Source of the DNA: an uncultured Sphingobacteriia bacterium
Lineage (GTDB): Bacteria; Bacteroidota; Bacteroidia; Chitinophagales; Chitinophagaceae
Assembly (NCBI GenBank): GCA_945957225.1
Contig: CAMFKK010000053.1
Location: forward strand, 1-10,118
Direction: 5' to 3'
DNA: 10,118 nucleotides
The notes under the pieces are model-generated. The model had not been told where the DNA came from and did not search any database. It saw only the letters and a program-made list of their open reading frames with translations. Shown here piece by piece: positions 1-7,947 of this stretch (within the stretch, counting starts at the first letter, position 1; every line of letters starts with the position of its first letter). The position numbers were made by a program, and so were the translations under genes.

Positions 1-47
1 GAGATAGGCTCCGGTCTCGTGGGCTCGGAGATGTGTATAAGAGACAG
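1..47 (+). other. Nextera i7-side sequencing adapter (artefact)
   Basis: This is not genomic DNA. Bases 1-5 (GAGAT) match the end of the Illumina P7 primer. Bases 6-13 (AGGCTCCG) sit where the 8-base i7 index belongs. Bases 14-28 (GTCTCGTGGGCTCGG) are the Nextera Read 2 adapter stem, and 29-47 (AGATGTGTATAAGAGACAG) are the 19-base Tn5 mosaic end. Genomic sequence starts at base 48. The index read in the other direction is CGGAGCCT, which I recall as a standard Nextera XT i7 index (N720). The element order is diagnostic. Confidence 0.98.
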
Positions 48-897
48 GAATAAGGGCATCATGATTGCGGTAATACAATCCCACAATCAATTGCTGATAA
101 CCATCACCACTAAGGTTTCTGTTGGCATTAAATCCAATTAGCGTTTCCCAACTGCTTCCCATCTTACTCACGTAAACATTGGGGTTCACTATCCAGAGAT
201 CCTGTAATTTAATCCCAGCATTTAGAAATGCACTATATCTTCTATTTAATTGGCTATTGCTGATAGATGGATCAAAAAAACTTTCTTTTGGGGTATTCAC
301 ATGACCAATACTTACTCCTGCATTTACATAGACATTATCAGAAGGAAAATAAGCATAGTTTAAACCAACCTGCATATCAAGATAACCAGTTTGGCTATAG
401 GCAAAAGGTTCATTACTTGGAATGGTTATATCAAAAAATTGACCATTCCATTGGTTGTCAAAACTGAGTTTACTAATGTCAACCCGTTTGTTTACATATC
501 CCAAAGAAAATCCACCACTTAATAAGGAATTGTATCCAATCATTTGGTGATAAGCTACAGAACCATAAACCCCTGTAGAACTTAGGTTTCCCGAACCCGC
601 AACGTCCTTGATAATAGAGCCACCAAGACCCATCCAACCATTTTCAAATCTATTTCCAAATGCTTTTATGTCTCCCCAGATGCCCATGGTTTTATAGGGA
701 GTTCCTACATTGGCCCATTGGTTGCGGTAATTACCTCCCACTCTATAATCATAGTCTGGGTTAAAACCAGTGTTGGCAGGATTGATTAATAGGGGTGCAT
801 TAAAATACTGAGAATAATGCAGGTCCTGAGCTTGCGTAGATACACCTACCAAGAGCATTAAGCCTAAATAAATATATTTGATTCTTTTGTTGATCAT
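48..897 (-). CDS. PorP/SprF-family type IX secretion membrane protein (C-terminus cut off by adapter)
   Basis: An open frame runs without a stop from ATG at 897 to the adapter junction, giving about 283 residues; the true C-terminus is missing. It opens with a signal peptide: basic MINKRIK, a hydrophobic stretch, then STQAQ before the likely cleavage. The mature start DLHYSQYFNAPLLINPANTG resembles the family signature (H-x-SQ-x(4)-P-x(2)-NPA-x-G). The rest is rich in aromatic and glycine residues in alternating strands, as expected of an outer-membrane beta-barrel. PorP/SprF proteins work with the T9SS in Bacteroidota, and SprF is needed to export the adhesin SprB. The start lies 4 bases after the stop of the type-B T9SS cargo gene, so the two are almost certainly cotranscribed and this is probably its dedicated partner. 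Family members are usually about 300-340 residues, so only a short tail should be lost. The membership is clear; the partner role is inferred from gene order. Confidence 0.9.
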
Positions 898-901
898 ATC
901 A

Positions 902-3900
902 TTATCTCAATAAAGTAATATCCCCTTTTTTAACCAATTTCTCTTTTGAACTAAATACAATTTGAACCGTGTAGTGGTATACATCTTGAGCCATGAGTCT
1001 TCCATTATAGGTACCATCCCATCCCTCATTTGGATCTGCTGTAGCAAATACCTGATTACCCCAACGATCATAGATTCTCCATGTCATCTGTTCTATACCA
1101 AATCCCCTTACATAAATTTTATCATTCTTACCATCCCCATTGGGTGAGAATGCATTTGGTACATCCATGATAGGATTAATGGTTACAGGAATTGACTGAC
1201 AGGTAGTATCCGTACAACCTCCTGCATTAAATGCTACCAAACAAGCATTATAGGTATTCGTAGCAGGATAAATATGTCTCACTGTAGTATCCAGTCTAGT
1301 AGTGATAACAGAATCTCCGTCTCCAAACAACCATTTGTATCTCACAGCTCCTACAGAACTATTAGTAAAGCTAACGGCTGTATTGGGCTCGGTTGGTTGT
1401 GGTGAATAACTATAAAATGCAGTTGGCTTATTACTCACTGCAAGCGTAAATCTGGTAGTATCTGTTTTGTTACAAGTGTTGGTATCATTGGCTATCAGTA
1501 CTATTTGATAAGTACCAACTGTTGAATAAAAATGCGTTGGACTGGTTTGGGTAGAAGTGGTACCATCACCAAAATCCCAAAGAAAATCTGTACCAGCTAA
1601 GGAAGTATTGGTAAACAAAGCATTATAAGGTGCACAACCTACCGCAGGTGTGGTAAACTGGGCTTTCACATTGGGTGAAATCCTAATTTGTAAGGTTACT
1701 GTATCTGAATGATTACAATAATTGGTATCAGTCAACACCAGTTTTACATCATAGGTACCAGCTACTGCATAAGTATGTGTCACAGCTTGGGTGCCTGTTG
1801 TCTGAGTACTACCATCACCAAAAATCCATAGAAAAGAATTGGCCTTAAATGGTTTTGCTGGTACCGTAACTGGTGGGCTACTGGTATTGGTAAACAAATA
1901 ACTGAGCGATGCACAAGGGGGTTGTTTGGCAGCTGTAAAACCTAAAATGGCTTCATCATTACGCACCCTCAAATTCACATAAGAACTGTCAGCAATATTG
2001 CAGGAAGAAGAATCCACAGAAATCAGCTTGACCCTATAGACGCCAATATTATTAAAGATGTGTGTGGTCTTTGGAACCCTGGTGGTATCTCTTTTAGAAC
2101 CATCATTATAATCCCATATATAGAGTTGACCCATGGCCAATGAATCTTCAAAATCTACAGAGAGCGGCACACATCCAGAAGTATCTCTTGGTCTTCCTTT
2201 AATGGAAGCTACTAGATCAGAACCTACACCCGCTAAATTGAAGGCAATCTTTATAGCAGCCAAGTTACAGCCCCCGCCTGCAGCGGCATTTAGCGCATTG
2301 TTATTGGGTCCCCAAACCCCTGCCGATGTTGGAAATCTTGCACCACCACCACAGTTGGCACAAACGGATTGATAGATAATTCCATTGCGGTCAAAACGGC
2401 TAGTACCACCATCTACGTGATCGGGATACCCACCCCCATTTTGTCCATAGAAACTACCATATTTTAAACTGTTGGCATTTTTCTCTAACACAATAAAATA
2501 AAAGTCACTACCATCTGTAGTTCCTAAAACAGCATCAGGGGTAACAGACAAACCTCTGGTTCCTGCACTGGCCGGATAACTACCTTCTGTATTTCCAAGA
2601 CCACCCCAACCAGACACATAAATATTTTCACAACGATCAATCAAAAATGCCGTTGGCGATATATTGGGCACAGATGCATTGGTCCCAAAATTGGTACTAA
2701 AAATAACCGTATTTACATCAGCATTAAACTTGGTAATAAACTGTTTACCACCTGCTTGGCTAAAGACCGCATTTTGCACCGGAATATTTCCAGTGGTGGT
2801 TCCCATGATGTAGGGAAAACTGAATTTGTCAAACTGAATTCCATAAATCACATCAATGCCATTGGTACCAAAATAACTGCTTTTCTTGAGCACCCCATTG
2901 TTGTCAAATATGCTTACAAATCCATCACAAATGCCCCCTTGAAAACTAGACTGGTACATGCCCGATTTGTCTCCAAAAAAATCACTACTTGCCGTTGCAC
3001 CAGCTACATAGATATCTCCATTGTCAGGCTTTAAGGCCAAAACAAAGGCTGCATCGTCTTCCCCACCACCCAAAAATGTAGAGAAGATGGGAGTAGCAAG
3101 GGTTGGAGAAAATTTCATGACTACACCATCTTGTGCTCTTCCATTTGCCGCACTTCTACCACCATTATTTGGTTGAGCAGCATTGAGTACCGGAAAATTT
3201 ACAGACTGCGTACAAGAAGACAGATAAATATTTCCCGCTTCATCAACAATCACTTCACTTCTACCATCATCACCATAGTTTCTATCAATAGATTGGCCAT
3301 AACCAGAACTAATAATTTTTGGTTTTACATTGACCCCATCATCCGCATTTCCACCAATAATCCTAGACCCAATCAATCCAGTTCCGTTGCTATTCAATTT
3401 GGTTAATACAATATCAGTAGCACCACCAACACCCATTCTGGTATAGGTATTGGGATAATCAGTAGACGTGGTTCTACCTGCAATGACAAGATTTCCTTGA
3501 CCATCCACTATCATACTATGTGGTTGGTCACTACCTGTTCTTCCTCCAATATAAGTAGCGTAAATTCTGTTAGCACCAGTGGGATCAAATTTGATGATCC
3601 CCATATCATAACCCGTTAAACCCTGATTGGTAGCGCCACCACTAAAATTGGTATTATAAGCGCCATTGCTTACCGGAAAACCATCCCCAAAAACCACACC
3701 CCCAGCATAAAAATTTCCCTTATTGTCATAAGTAGCCGTAAACCCCCAGTTACTAGCAGAGCTACCAGAGAAAGTAGAAAAAATCAAAGGGTCAATGACC
3801 AAGGTTTGATTTTTGTTAATGGGGTCATTAATTTGAAAGCGTACAATATTACCTTTTAACACAAAGCCAGAAGCAACGGGCTTTCTACCATCATGGGTTA

Positions 3901-4603
3901 ATTGAAAAGAAACAGGTTCTTGCTCAACAATATCTTTTACGGAAGTTTTGATTTGCAAATTTCTTCCTGACATTTTTAGGTCAGTAGCGCCATCTATATA
4001 CATGGCAATATTGGCTGGATTTCCGCCAGGATGCACAATAAATTCATACTTGATTTGTCCATTAGAAGAATAGTATCTTATGTCAATATTGTTGTACAAA
4101 TTTTTATAAGTAACTGCCGTAAACACTTTGCAATTTGATACCCATTTACTAGGGTCATTACCAATAAAGTAATTATTCACGGTTGGCATGGCTTTGTCCG
4201 GAACTGCCTGCGGCGATGGGTTGGCATTTAAAAAACTTACCTCATAAACATGCCCACGCAGTTGTTGTATTTTTGTACCTCCCGCACTTGCACCCCCACC
4301 AGTTCCTCCATGACCATCGTCTAAATGTTGATCAGACAATGCCGTTTTTTGAATGGGGTTTGCAATGGTTGCATTGTGTTTGTGACTATTGATAGCAGCC
4401 AAATCATCTCCATGATAGACCAACATTCTGTATCCACCATCTGCTTTAATGGCAAATGCCCCATCGCCCATATCACCTTTGAATTTGATTTGTTTGTCCC
4501 ATTGCCCCTTGTTCTCTACAAATTCCAAATAGCTTTGGGCAAGTAACCGCTCAGATGCAGCTACCAGCAGTAATAACATCAATATCCTTCCTATTGCTTT
4601 CAA
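902..4603 (-). CDS. Large secreted T9SS type-B sorting domain protein with SBBP-like propeller and four PKD domains
   Basis: This 1233-residue protein is a predicted cell-surface or secreted cargo. Residues 1-23 form a signal peptide (MKAIGR, a Leu/Val core, LLAQ). Residues about 24-272 are the N-terminal domain that often precedes SBBP repeats in Bacteroidota (ENKGQWD at 30-36, NNYFIGNDPSKWVSN near 143-157), probably the DUF7948 type. Residues about 273-793 hold degenerate SBBP beta-propeller repeats (STFLGG, DxxGNxYxxG, FPV patterns). Four PKD domains follow at about 794-880, 881-973, 974-1057 and 1058-1147, three with W-x-FGDG and the first with the variant DYNDG. Residues 1148-1233 are the type-B (gliding-motility-associated) sorting domain: VPNAFSPNGDGKND, YDRWGNQVF, GWDGTYNG, ending KKGDITLLR. 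The start codon is TTG; an in-frame TAA lies three codons upstream, and the next ATG (residue 9) would strip the basic signal-peptide region. The A-rich AAAATAAAAA just upstream fits Bacteroidota initiation. A porP/sprF gene follows after 4 bases. Domain repeats suggest adhesion or matrix binding, but the ligand is unknown. Confidence 0.93.
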   Translation of the reverse strand: MKAIGRILMLLLLVAASERLLAQSYLEFVENKGQWDKQIKFKGDMGDGAFAIKADGGYRMLVYHGDDLAAINSHKHNATIANPIQKTALSDQHLDDGHGGTGGGASAGGTKIQQLRGHVYEVSFLNANPSPQAVPDKAMPTVNNYFIGNDPSKWVSNCKVFTAVTYKNLYNNIDIRYYSSNGQIKYEFIVHPGGNPANIAMYIDGATDLKMSGRNLQIKTSVKDIVEQEPVSFQLTHDGRKPVASGFVLKGNIVRFQINDPINKNQTLVIDPLIFSTFSGSSASNWGFTATYDNKGNFYAGGVVFGDGFPVSNGAYNTNFSGGATNQGLTGYDMGIIKFDPTGANRIYATYIGGRTGSDQPHSMIVDGQGNLVIAGRTTSTDYPNTYTRMGVGGATDIVLTKLNSNGTGLIGSRIIGGNADDGVNVKPKIISSGYGQSIDRNYGDDGRSEVIVDEAGNIYLSSCTQSVNFPVLNAAQPNNGGRSAANGRAQDGVVMKFSPTLATPIFSTFLGGGEDDAAFVLALKPDNGDIYVAGATASSDFFGDKSGMYQSSFQGGICDGFVSIFDNNGVLKKSSYFGTNGIDVIYGIQFDKFSFPYIMGTTTGNIPVQNAVFSQAGGKQFITKFNADVNTVIFSTNFGTNASVPNISPTAFLIDRCENIYVSGWGGLGNTEGSYPASAGTRGLSVTPDAVLGTTDGSDFYFIVLEKNANSLKYGSFYGQNGGGYPDHVDGGTSRFDRNGIIYQSVCANCGGGARFPTSAGVWGPNNNALNAAAGGGCNLAAIKIAFNLAGVGSDLVASIKGRPRDTSGCVPLSVDFEDSLAMGQLYIWDYNDGSKRDTTRVPKTTHIFNNIGVYRVKLISVDSSSCNIADSSYVNLRVRNDEAILGFTAAKQPPCASLSYLFTNTSSPPVTVPAKPFKANSFLWIFGDGSTQTTGTQAVTHTYAVAGTYDVKLVLTDTNYCNHSDTVTLQIRISPNVKAQFTTPAVGCAPYNALFTNTSLAGTDFLWDFGDGTTSTQTSPTHFYSTVGTYQIVLIANDTNTCNKTDTTRFTLAVSNKPTAFYSYSPQPTEPNTAVSFTNSSVGAVRYKWLFGDGDSVITTRLDTTVRHIYPATNTYNACLVAFNAGGCTDTTCQSIPVTINPIMDVPNAFSPNGDGKNDKIYVRGFGIEQMTWRIYDRWGNQVFATADPNEGWDGTYNGRLMAQDVYHYTVQIVFSSKEKLVKKGDITLLR

Positions 4604-4662
4604 CAGTTTTTATTTTAAGATACGTACTAATCCTTCCCTGATGCTTATCAAACTGTTAAGAA

Positions 4663-6774
4663 TCAAGAAATCTTGCTCCACCCGTTTTTACCTTTCTGTG
4701 ATTGAAGGTAATTTCTCAATTGCAAATTCTTTGCCAATAACAGTTCAGGGTCATCCTCCACCAGCTTTTCAGCGGCTAATCGGGCTTTTTCAAGTATCCC
4801 TTTATCATTAACAAGACTAGCCAGTTTAAAGTTCAGTGCCCCACTCTGTCTGGTGCCCTCAATATCGCCGGGACCGCGTAATTCCAAGTCTTTTTCGGCA
4901 ATCTTGAACCCGTCATTGGTGGCACACATGATCTTGATACGTTCCCTAGCTTCCTTACTGGCTTTGACACTCGTTAATAATATGCAAAAACTTTTTTCAG
5001 AGCCCCTTCCCACCCTTCCTCTGAGCTGGTGTAACTGACTTAGGCCAAATTTTTCTGCACTTTCAATGACCATCACGGAAGCATTGGGTACGTTTACACC
5101 CACTTCAATCACGGTGGTGCTGACCATGATTTGGGTATCTCCACTCACAAAACGGGCCATATTGGTTTCTTTCTGATCCGCGGGTTGGCGCCCATGTACC
5201 ATACTGATCCTATATTTTGGTTCTGGAAAAAAGCTCTTGACCTGCTCATAGCCCTGCATCAGGTCTTCAAAACTGAGCTTCTCACTTTCTTCAATCAGTG
5301 GATAGATAAAATAAATTTGACGCCCTTTTTCCAATTCGGTTTTGACAAAATCCATGACTGATGCCCTAGCCGTTTCAAAGCGATGCACGGTGGTAATGGG
5401 AATTCTTCCGGGTGGTAATTCATCCATCACAGAATAATCCAAATCGCCATAGGCAGTCATGGCCAAGGTTCTGGGAATAGGTGTTGCTGTCATGACCAGC
5501 ACATGGGGAGGTAATGCCGCTTTGGCCCAAAGTTTGGCCCTTTGTGCCACCCCAAAACGATGTTGCTCATCTACAATGACCAACCCTAAATTTTTAAACT
5601 GTACCACGTCTTCAATCACGGCATGGGTACCCACTACAAAATGTATGGTATCGTCCAAAAGCCCTTGCAGTATGCGTTTGCGCTCCTTGGTCTTGGTGCT
5701 ACCCGTAAGTAATGCAATTTCAACAGGCATTTCTTTGAGCAAATCACTCAAGCCTTTATAGTGTTGTTGGGCCAGGATTTCTGTGGGCGCCATCATGCAA
5801 CTTTGATAGCCATTATCGGCTGCCAATAACATGGACAGTAATGCCACAATGGTCTTTCCACTTCCCACATCGCCCTGCAACAAACGATTCATTTGTCTGC
5901 CCCTAGCAGTATCGGTTCTGATTTCTTTTAAGACCCTTTTCTGTGCCCCAGTTAATTCAAAGGGCAGGTATTTGGCATAAAACTCATTAAAGATCTCTCC
6001 CACTTTTTCAAATACCACGGCACGGCTGGCGCGATGTCTTTGGAGTCTGGTCAAATTCAATCGCACTTGTGCTATAAAAAACTCTTCAAATTTTAATCGG
6101 TGCATGGCTGCTTCAAACCCCTTGGCCGATTTGGGATAGTGGATCTGACAATGCGCTTCATACCTATCCATGAGTCTTAGTTCCTGCACAATGGGAGCAG
6201 GAATATTCTCCATCAACTCATCGGGATGGAGTTGTGAGATCAGGGTATATGTGAGTTTGCCTATCTGTCTGCCATTCAAACCCCTCACTTTCAGCTTTTC
6301 CGTGCTGGGATAGACCGGCTCTAAAAATGCCTGCCCTCCTGCTTTGGCAGGAACAAAGGATTCAATCTCTGGATGAACAATCTGGGGTTTGCCATTAAAA
6401 AATCCGGTTCTGCCAAAGACCAGGTATTTGGTGCCTGGCACCAGGTTTTTCTGCACCCAGCTAATGCCCTGAAACCAGGCCAGTTCTAGGATGCCCGTAT
6501 CGTCTTTGAGCTGGGCCACCAGTCTGCGCCCCCTTTTCTCGCCAATGGTATCTAGGTACATGAGGGTTCCCACTACCTGAATAAATTCCGTTTCGGGGCG
6601 GATCTCTCCAATCTTGCTAATCTGGGTCTTGTCAATATGCCTATTGGGAAAATGGTTGAGCAGGTCTCCAAAAGTGAAGATCTCCAGTTCTTTTTTGAGC
6701 AGATCGGCCCGCAAGGGCCCAACACCCTTGAGGTATTCTATAGGAGACTGTAATATGTAATTGTTCTGACTAAT
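4663..6774 (-). CDS. recG: ATP-dependent DNA helicase RecG
   Basis: RecG remodels stalled replication forks and Holliday junctions in the cytoplasm. Counting from the TTG at 6714 (683 residues), the order is a helical N-terminus, the wedge/OB-fold (about 40-135), then two helicase lobes: Walker A GDVGSGKT 281-288, DEQH 382-385, TATPIPR 409-415, QLRGRVGRG 563-571, and the RecG C-terminal motif ELRGPGDIEGTRQSG 611-625. No catalytic motif is missing. The start is the odd part. Upstream of TTG, the same frame continues as SPIEYLKGVGP, which is conserved at RecG N-termini, and further up to an in-frame TGA at 6778-6780. No ATG, GTG or TTG occurs in that stretch. The only codon resembling a start is ATT at 6772-6774, giving (M)SQNNYILQSPIEYLKGVGP and 703 residues, so I use that boundary. 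The alternatives are a real TTG start that loses 20 residues, or a base error in an ATG. The gene is divergent from trpS and is followed after 59 bases by the T9SS cargo gene; no terminator is visible between them. Confidence 0.96.
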   Translation of the reverse strand: MSQNNYILQSPIEYLKGVGPLRADLLKKELEIFTFGDLLNHFPNRHIDKTQISKIGEIRPETEFIQVVGTLMYLDTIGEKRGRRLVAQLKDDTGILELAWFQGISWVQKNLVPGTKYLVFGRTGFFNGKPQIVHPEIESFVPAKAGGQAFLEPVYPSTEKLKVRGLNGRQIGKLTYTLISQLHPDELMENIPAPIVQELRLMDRYEAHCQIHYPKSAKGFEAAMHRLKFEEFFIAQVRLNLTRLQRHRASRAVVFEKVGEIFNEFYAKYLPFELTGAQKRVLKEIRTDTARGRQMNRLLQGDVGSGKTIVALLSMLLAADNGYQSCMMAPTEILAQQHYKGLSDLLKEMPVEIALLTGSTKTKERKRILQGLLDDTIHFVVGTHAVIEDVVQFKNLGLVIVDEQHRFGVAQRAKLWAKAALPPHVLVMTATPIPRTLAMTAYGDLDYSVMDELPPGRIPITTVHRFETARASVMDFVKTELEKGRQIYFIYPLIEESEKLSFEDLMQGYEQVKSFFPEPKYRISMVHGRQPADQKETNMARFVSGDTQIMVSTTVIEVGVNVPNASVMVIESAEKFGLSQLHQLRGRVGRGSEKSFCILLTSVKASKEARERIKIMCATNDGFKIAEKDLELRGPGDIEGTRQSGALNFKLASLVNDKGILEKARLAAEKLVEDDPELLLAKNLQLRNYLQSQKGKNGWSKIS

Positions 6775-6860
6775 GGCTCAATTTCTACTACTGCAATGTT
6801 ACTAAATGCCTCGTTCTCGTCATCCATGAATCTTTTGCCCCCTTTGCTTATCTTCGCCGC
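6775..6860. promoter_or_regulatory. Divergent recG/trpS intergenic region
   Basis: These 86 bases separate two genes read in opposite directions, so both promoters should lie here or just inside. Toward trpS, TATCTTCG at 6849-6856 is one base from the Bacteroidota -7 consensus TAnnTTTG and sits only 4 bases before the ATG. Its position would give an almost leaderless message, and I see no convincing -33 TTTG at the expected distance. Toward recG, TAACATTG (6794-6801, minus strand) is also one mismatch from the -7 consensus, 19 bases before the proposed ATT start, again without a good -33 box. The region's role is likely from gene orientation; the exact boxes are weak. Confidence 0.4.
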
Positions 6861-7868
6861 ATGGCAAAAGAGGTTGTTTTAAGTGGAATCAGGCCTACGG
6901 GCTTTCTGCACCTAGGAAATTATTTTGGTGCCATGCGTAATTATGTGCGCATGCAGGATGAGTATAACTGTTATTTTTTTGTGGCCAATTGGCATAGTTT
7001 AACCACCCACCCCGATACCAGTGAGTTACGCAATAGCGTGAACCGTGTGGTGGCTGAGAATATTGCTTGTGGATTGGATCCAGAAAAAGTGGCTTTGTAT
7101 ATTCAGAGTGACCTGCCCGAGATTGCAGAACTCTATTTGTATTTGAATACAATGGCTTATAAGGGAGAATTGGAGAAAACCACCACTTTCAAAGAGAAAG
7201 TGCGTTTGAGCCCAGATAATGTGAATGCAGGATTACTTACCTATCCAGTACTGATGGCTGCCGATATCTTAATCCATCGCGCTGTTAAAGTGCCCGTGGG
7301 TAAGGATCAGGAGCAGCATCTAGAAATGGCCAGGAATTTTGCTGAGCGATTTAACCACCGTTATGGAGATGTCTTTCCATCGCCGCAGGCATTTAATTAT
7401 GGTACAGAACTGGTGAAAATTTTGAGTCTGGATGGCAATGGCAAAATGAGCAAGAGTGAGAACCAAATGAATACCATTTTTTTGGCCGATGAAGACGAGC
7501 AGATCCGCAAAAAAATCATGAAGGCCAAGACCGATGGTGGCCCGCTTACCCCCAACGCTGTCAAACCCGATTATATTGAAAACCTCTTCACCCTTATGCG
7601 TCAGGTTTCTACCCCAGATACCGTGCAAAAGTTTGAAGATGACTTTAACAATAGTTCTGAAGGCAATTGTATTATCCGCTATGGCGATTTAAAAAAGCAA
7701 CTGGCGGCTGATATGGTGGAATTTGTTGCCCCCATTAGGGCCAAAGCGGCCGATTTACAGGCCAACCAGGAACTATTAAAGAAAATCACCCGTCAGGGGG
7801 CAGAAAAAGCACGTGCCAGTGGGGCTGAAACCCTGAGACTGGTTCGAGAAGCCATAGGTATGAATTAG
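6861..7868 (+). CDS. trpS: Tryptophan--tRNA ligase (tryptophanyl-tRNA synthetase)
   Basis: This class I aminoacyl-tRNA synthetase charges tRNA-Trp with tryptophan using ATP, in the cytoplasm. The 335 residues match the usual bacterial length (about 330-350). The Rossmann-fold signature HIGH appears as HLGN at 17-20, after SGIRPTGF. YPVLMAADIL (about 128-137) and VPVGKDQEQHLE (about 144-155) are typical of the TrpRS active-site region, and KMSKS is intact at 195-199 in GNGKMSKSEN. The C-terminus (GAEKARASGAETLRLVREAIG) matches the usual anticodon-side tail. The ATG at 6861 gives the expected N-terminus MAKEVVLSGIRPTG. It is divergent from recG and is followed after 79 bases by a deoxynucleoside kinase gene. 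No tryptophan leader peptide or T-box is visible upstream, where only 86 bases are available. Confidence 0.98.
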   Translation: MAKEVVLSGIRPTGFLHLGNYFGAMRNYVRMQDEYNCYFFVANWHSLTTHPDTSELRNSVNRVVAENIACGLDPEKVALYIQSDLPEIAELYLYLNTMAYKGELEKTTTFKEKVRLSPDNVNAGLLTYPVLMAADILIHRAVKVPVGKDQEQHLEMARNFAERFNHRYGDVFPSPQAFNYGTELVKILSLDGNGKMSKSENQMNTIFLADEDEQIRKKIMKAKTDGGPLTPNAVKPDYIENLFTLMRQVSTPDTVQKFEDDFNNSSEGNCIIRYGDLKKQLAADMVEFVAPIRAKAADLQANQELLKKITRQGAEKARASGAETLRLVREAIGMN

Positions 7869-7869
7869 G

Positions 7870-7886
7870 TCCTTTATTTTAAAGGA
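7870..7886. terminator. Possible weak terminator hairpin after trpS
   Basis: A perfect 7-base stem (TCCTTTA with TAAAGGA) closes a 3-base TTT loop directly after the trpS stop. The stem is AT-rich and no clean T-run follows (next bases TTCCATTC). Termination would therefore be weak, and read-through into the downstream kinase gene is possible. Confidence 0.35.
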
Positions 7887-7910
7887 TTCCATTCAAAATC
7901 TTTTCATTAA

Positions 7911-7942
7911 GTTCGTTCACTTATTCCAATTTTGTATTTTCA
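7911..7942 (+). promoter_or_regulatory. Putative Bacteroidota-type promoter for the deoxynucleoside kinase gene
   Basis: GTTCG at 7911-7915 resembles the -33 TTTG box. After 19 bases, TATTTTCA at 7935-7942 resembles the -7 consensus TAnnTTTG; both are imperfect. The -7 box ends 5 bases before the ATG, so the message would have almost no leader. The spacing is acceptable, but AT-rich DNA yields such matches by chance. Confidence 0.3.
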
Positions 7943-7947
7943 TTATC

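Noticed and set aside
267..467. Plus-strand 66-codon open frame within the porP/sprF-like gene
   Set aside because: It is antisense to a clearly coding frame with a signal peptide and family motif; it shows no domain and is a shadow.
1162..2224. Repeated DNA segments (for example ACCATCACCAAAATCC near 1561 and its near-copy near 1811) as a possible repeat array
   Set aside because: They encode the W-x-FGDG core of tandem PKD domains; the similarity is protein-driven and there are no regular spacers.
2756..3406. Plus-strand open frames of about 91-92 codons opposite the propeller region
   Set aside because: They are antisense to the SBBP-like repeats of the cargo gene and have no recognisable protein features.
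6775..6860. A tryptophan-sensing leader (attenuator or T-box) before trpS
   Set aside because: Only 86 bases are available, no Trp-codon cluster or T-box core is visible, and the best -7 element is almost at the start codon.
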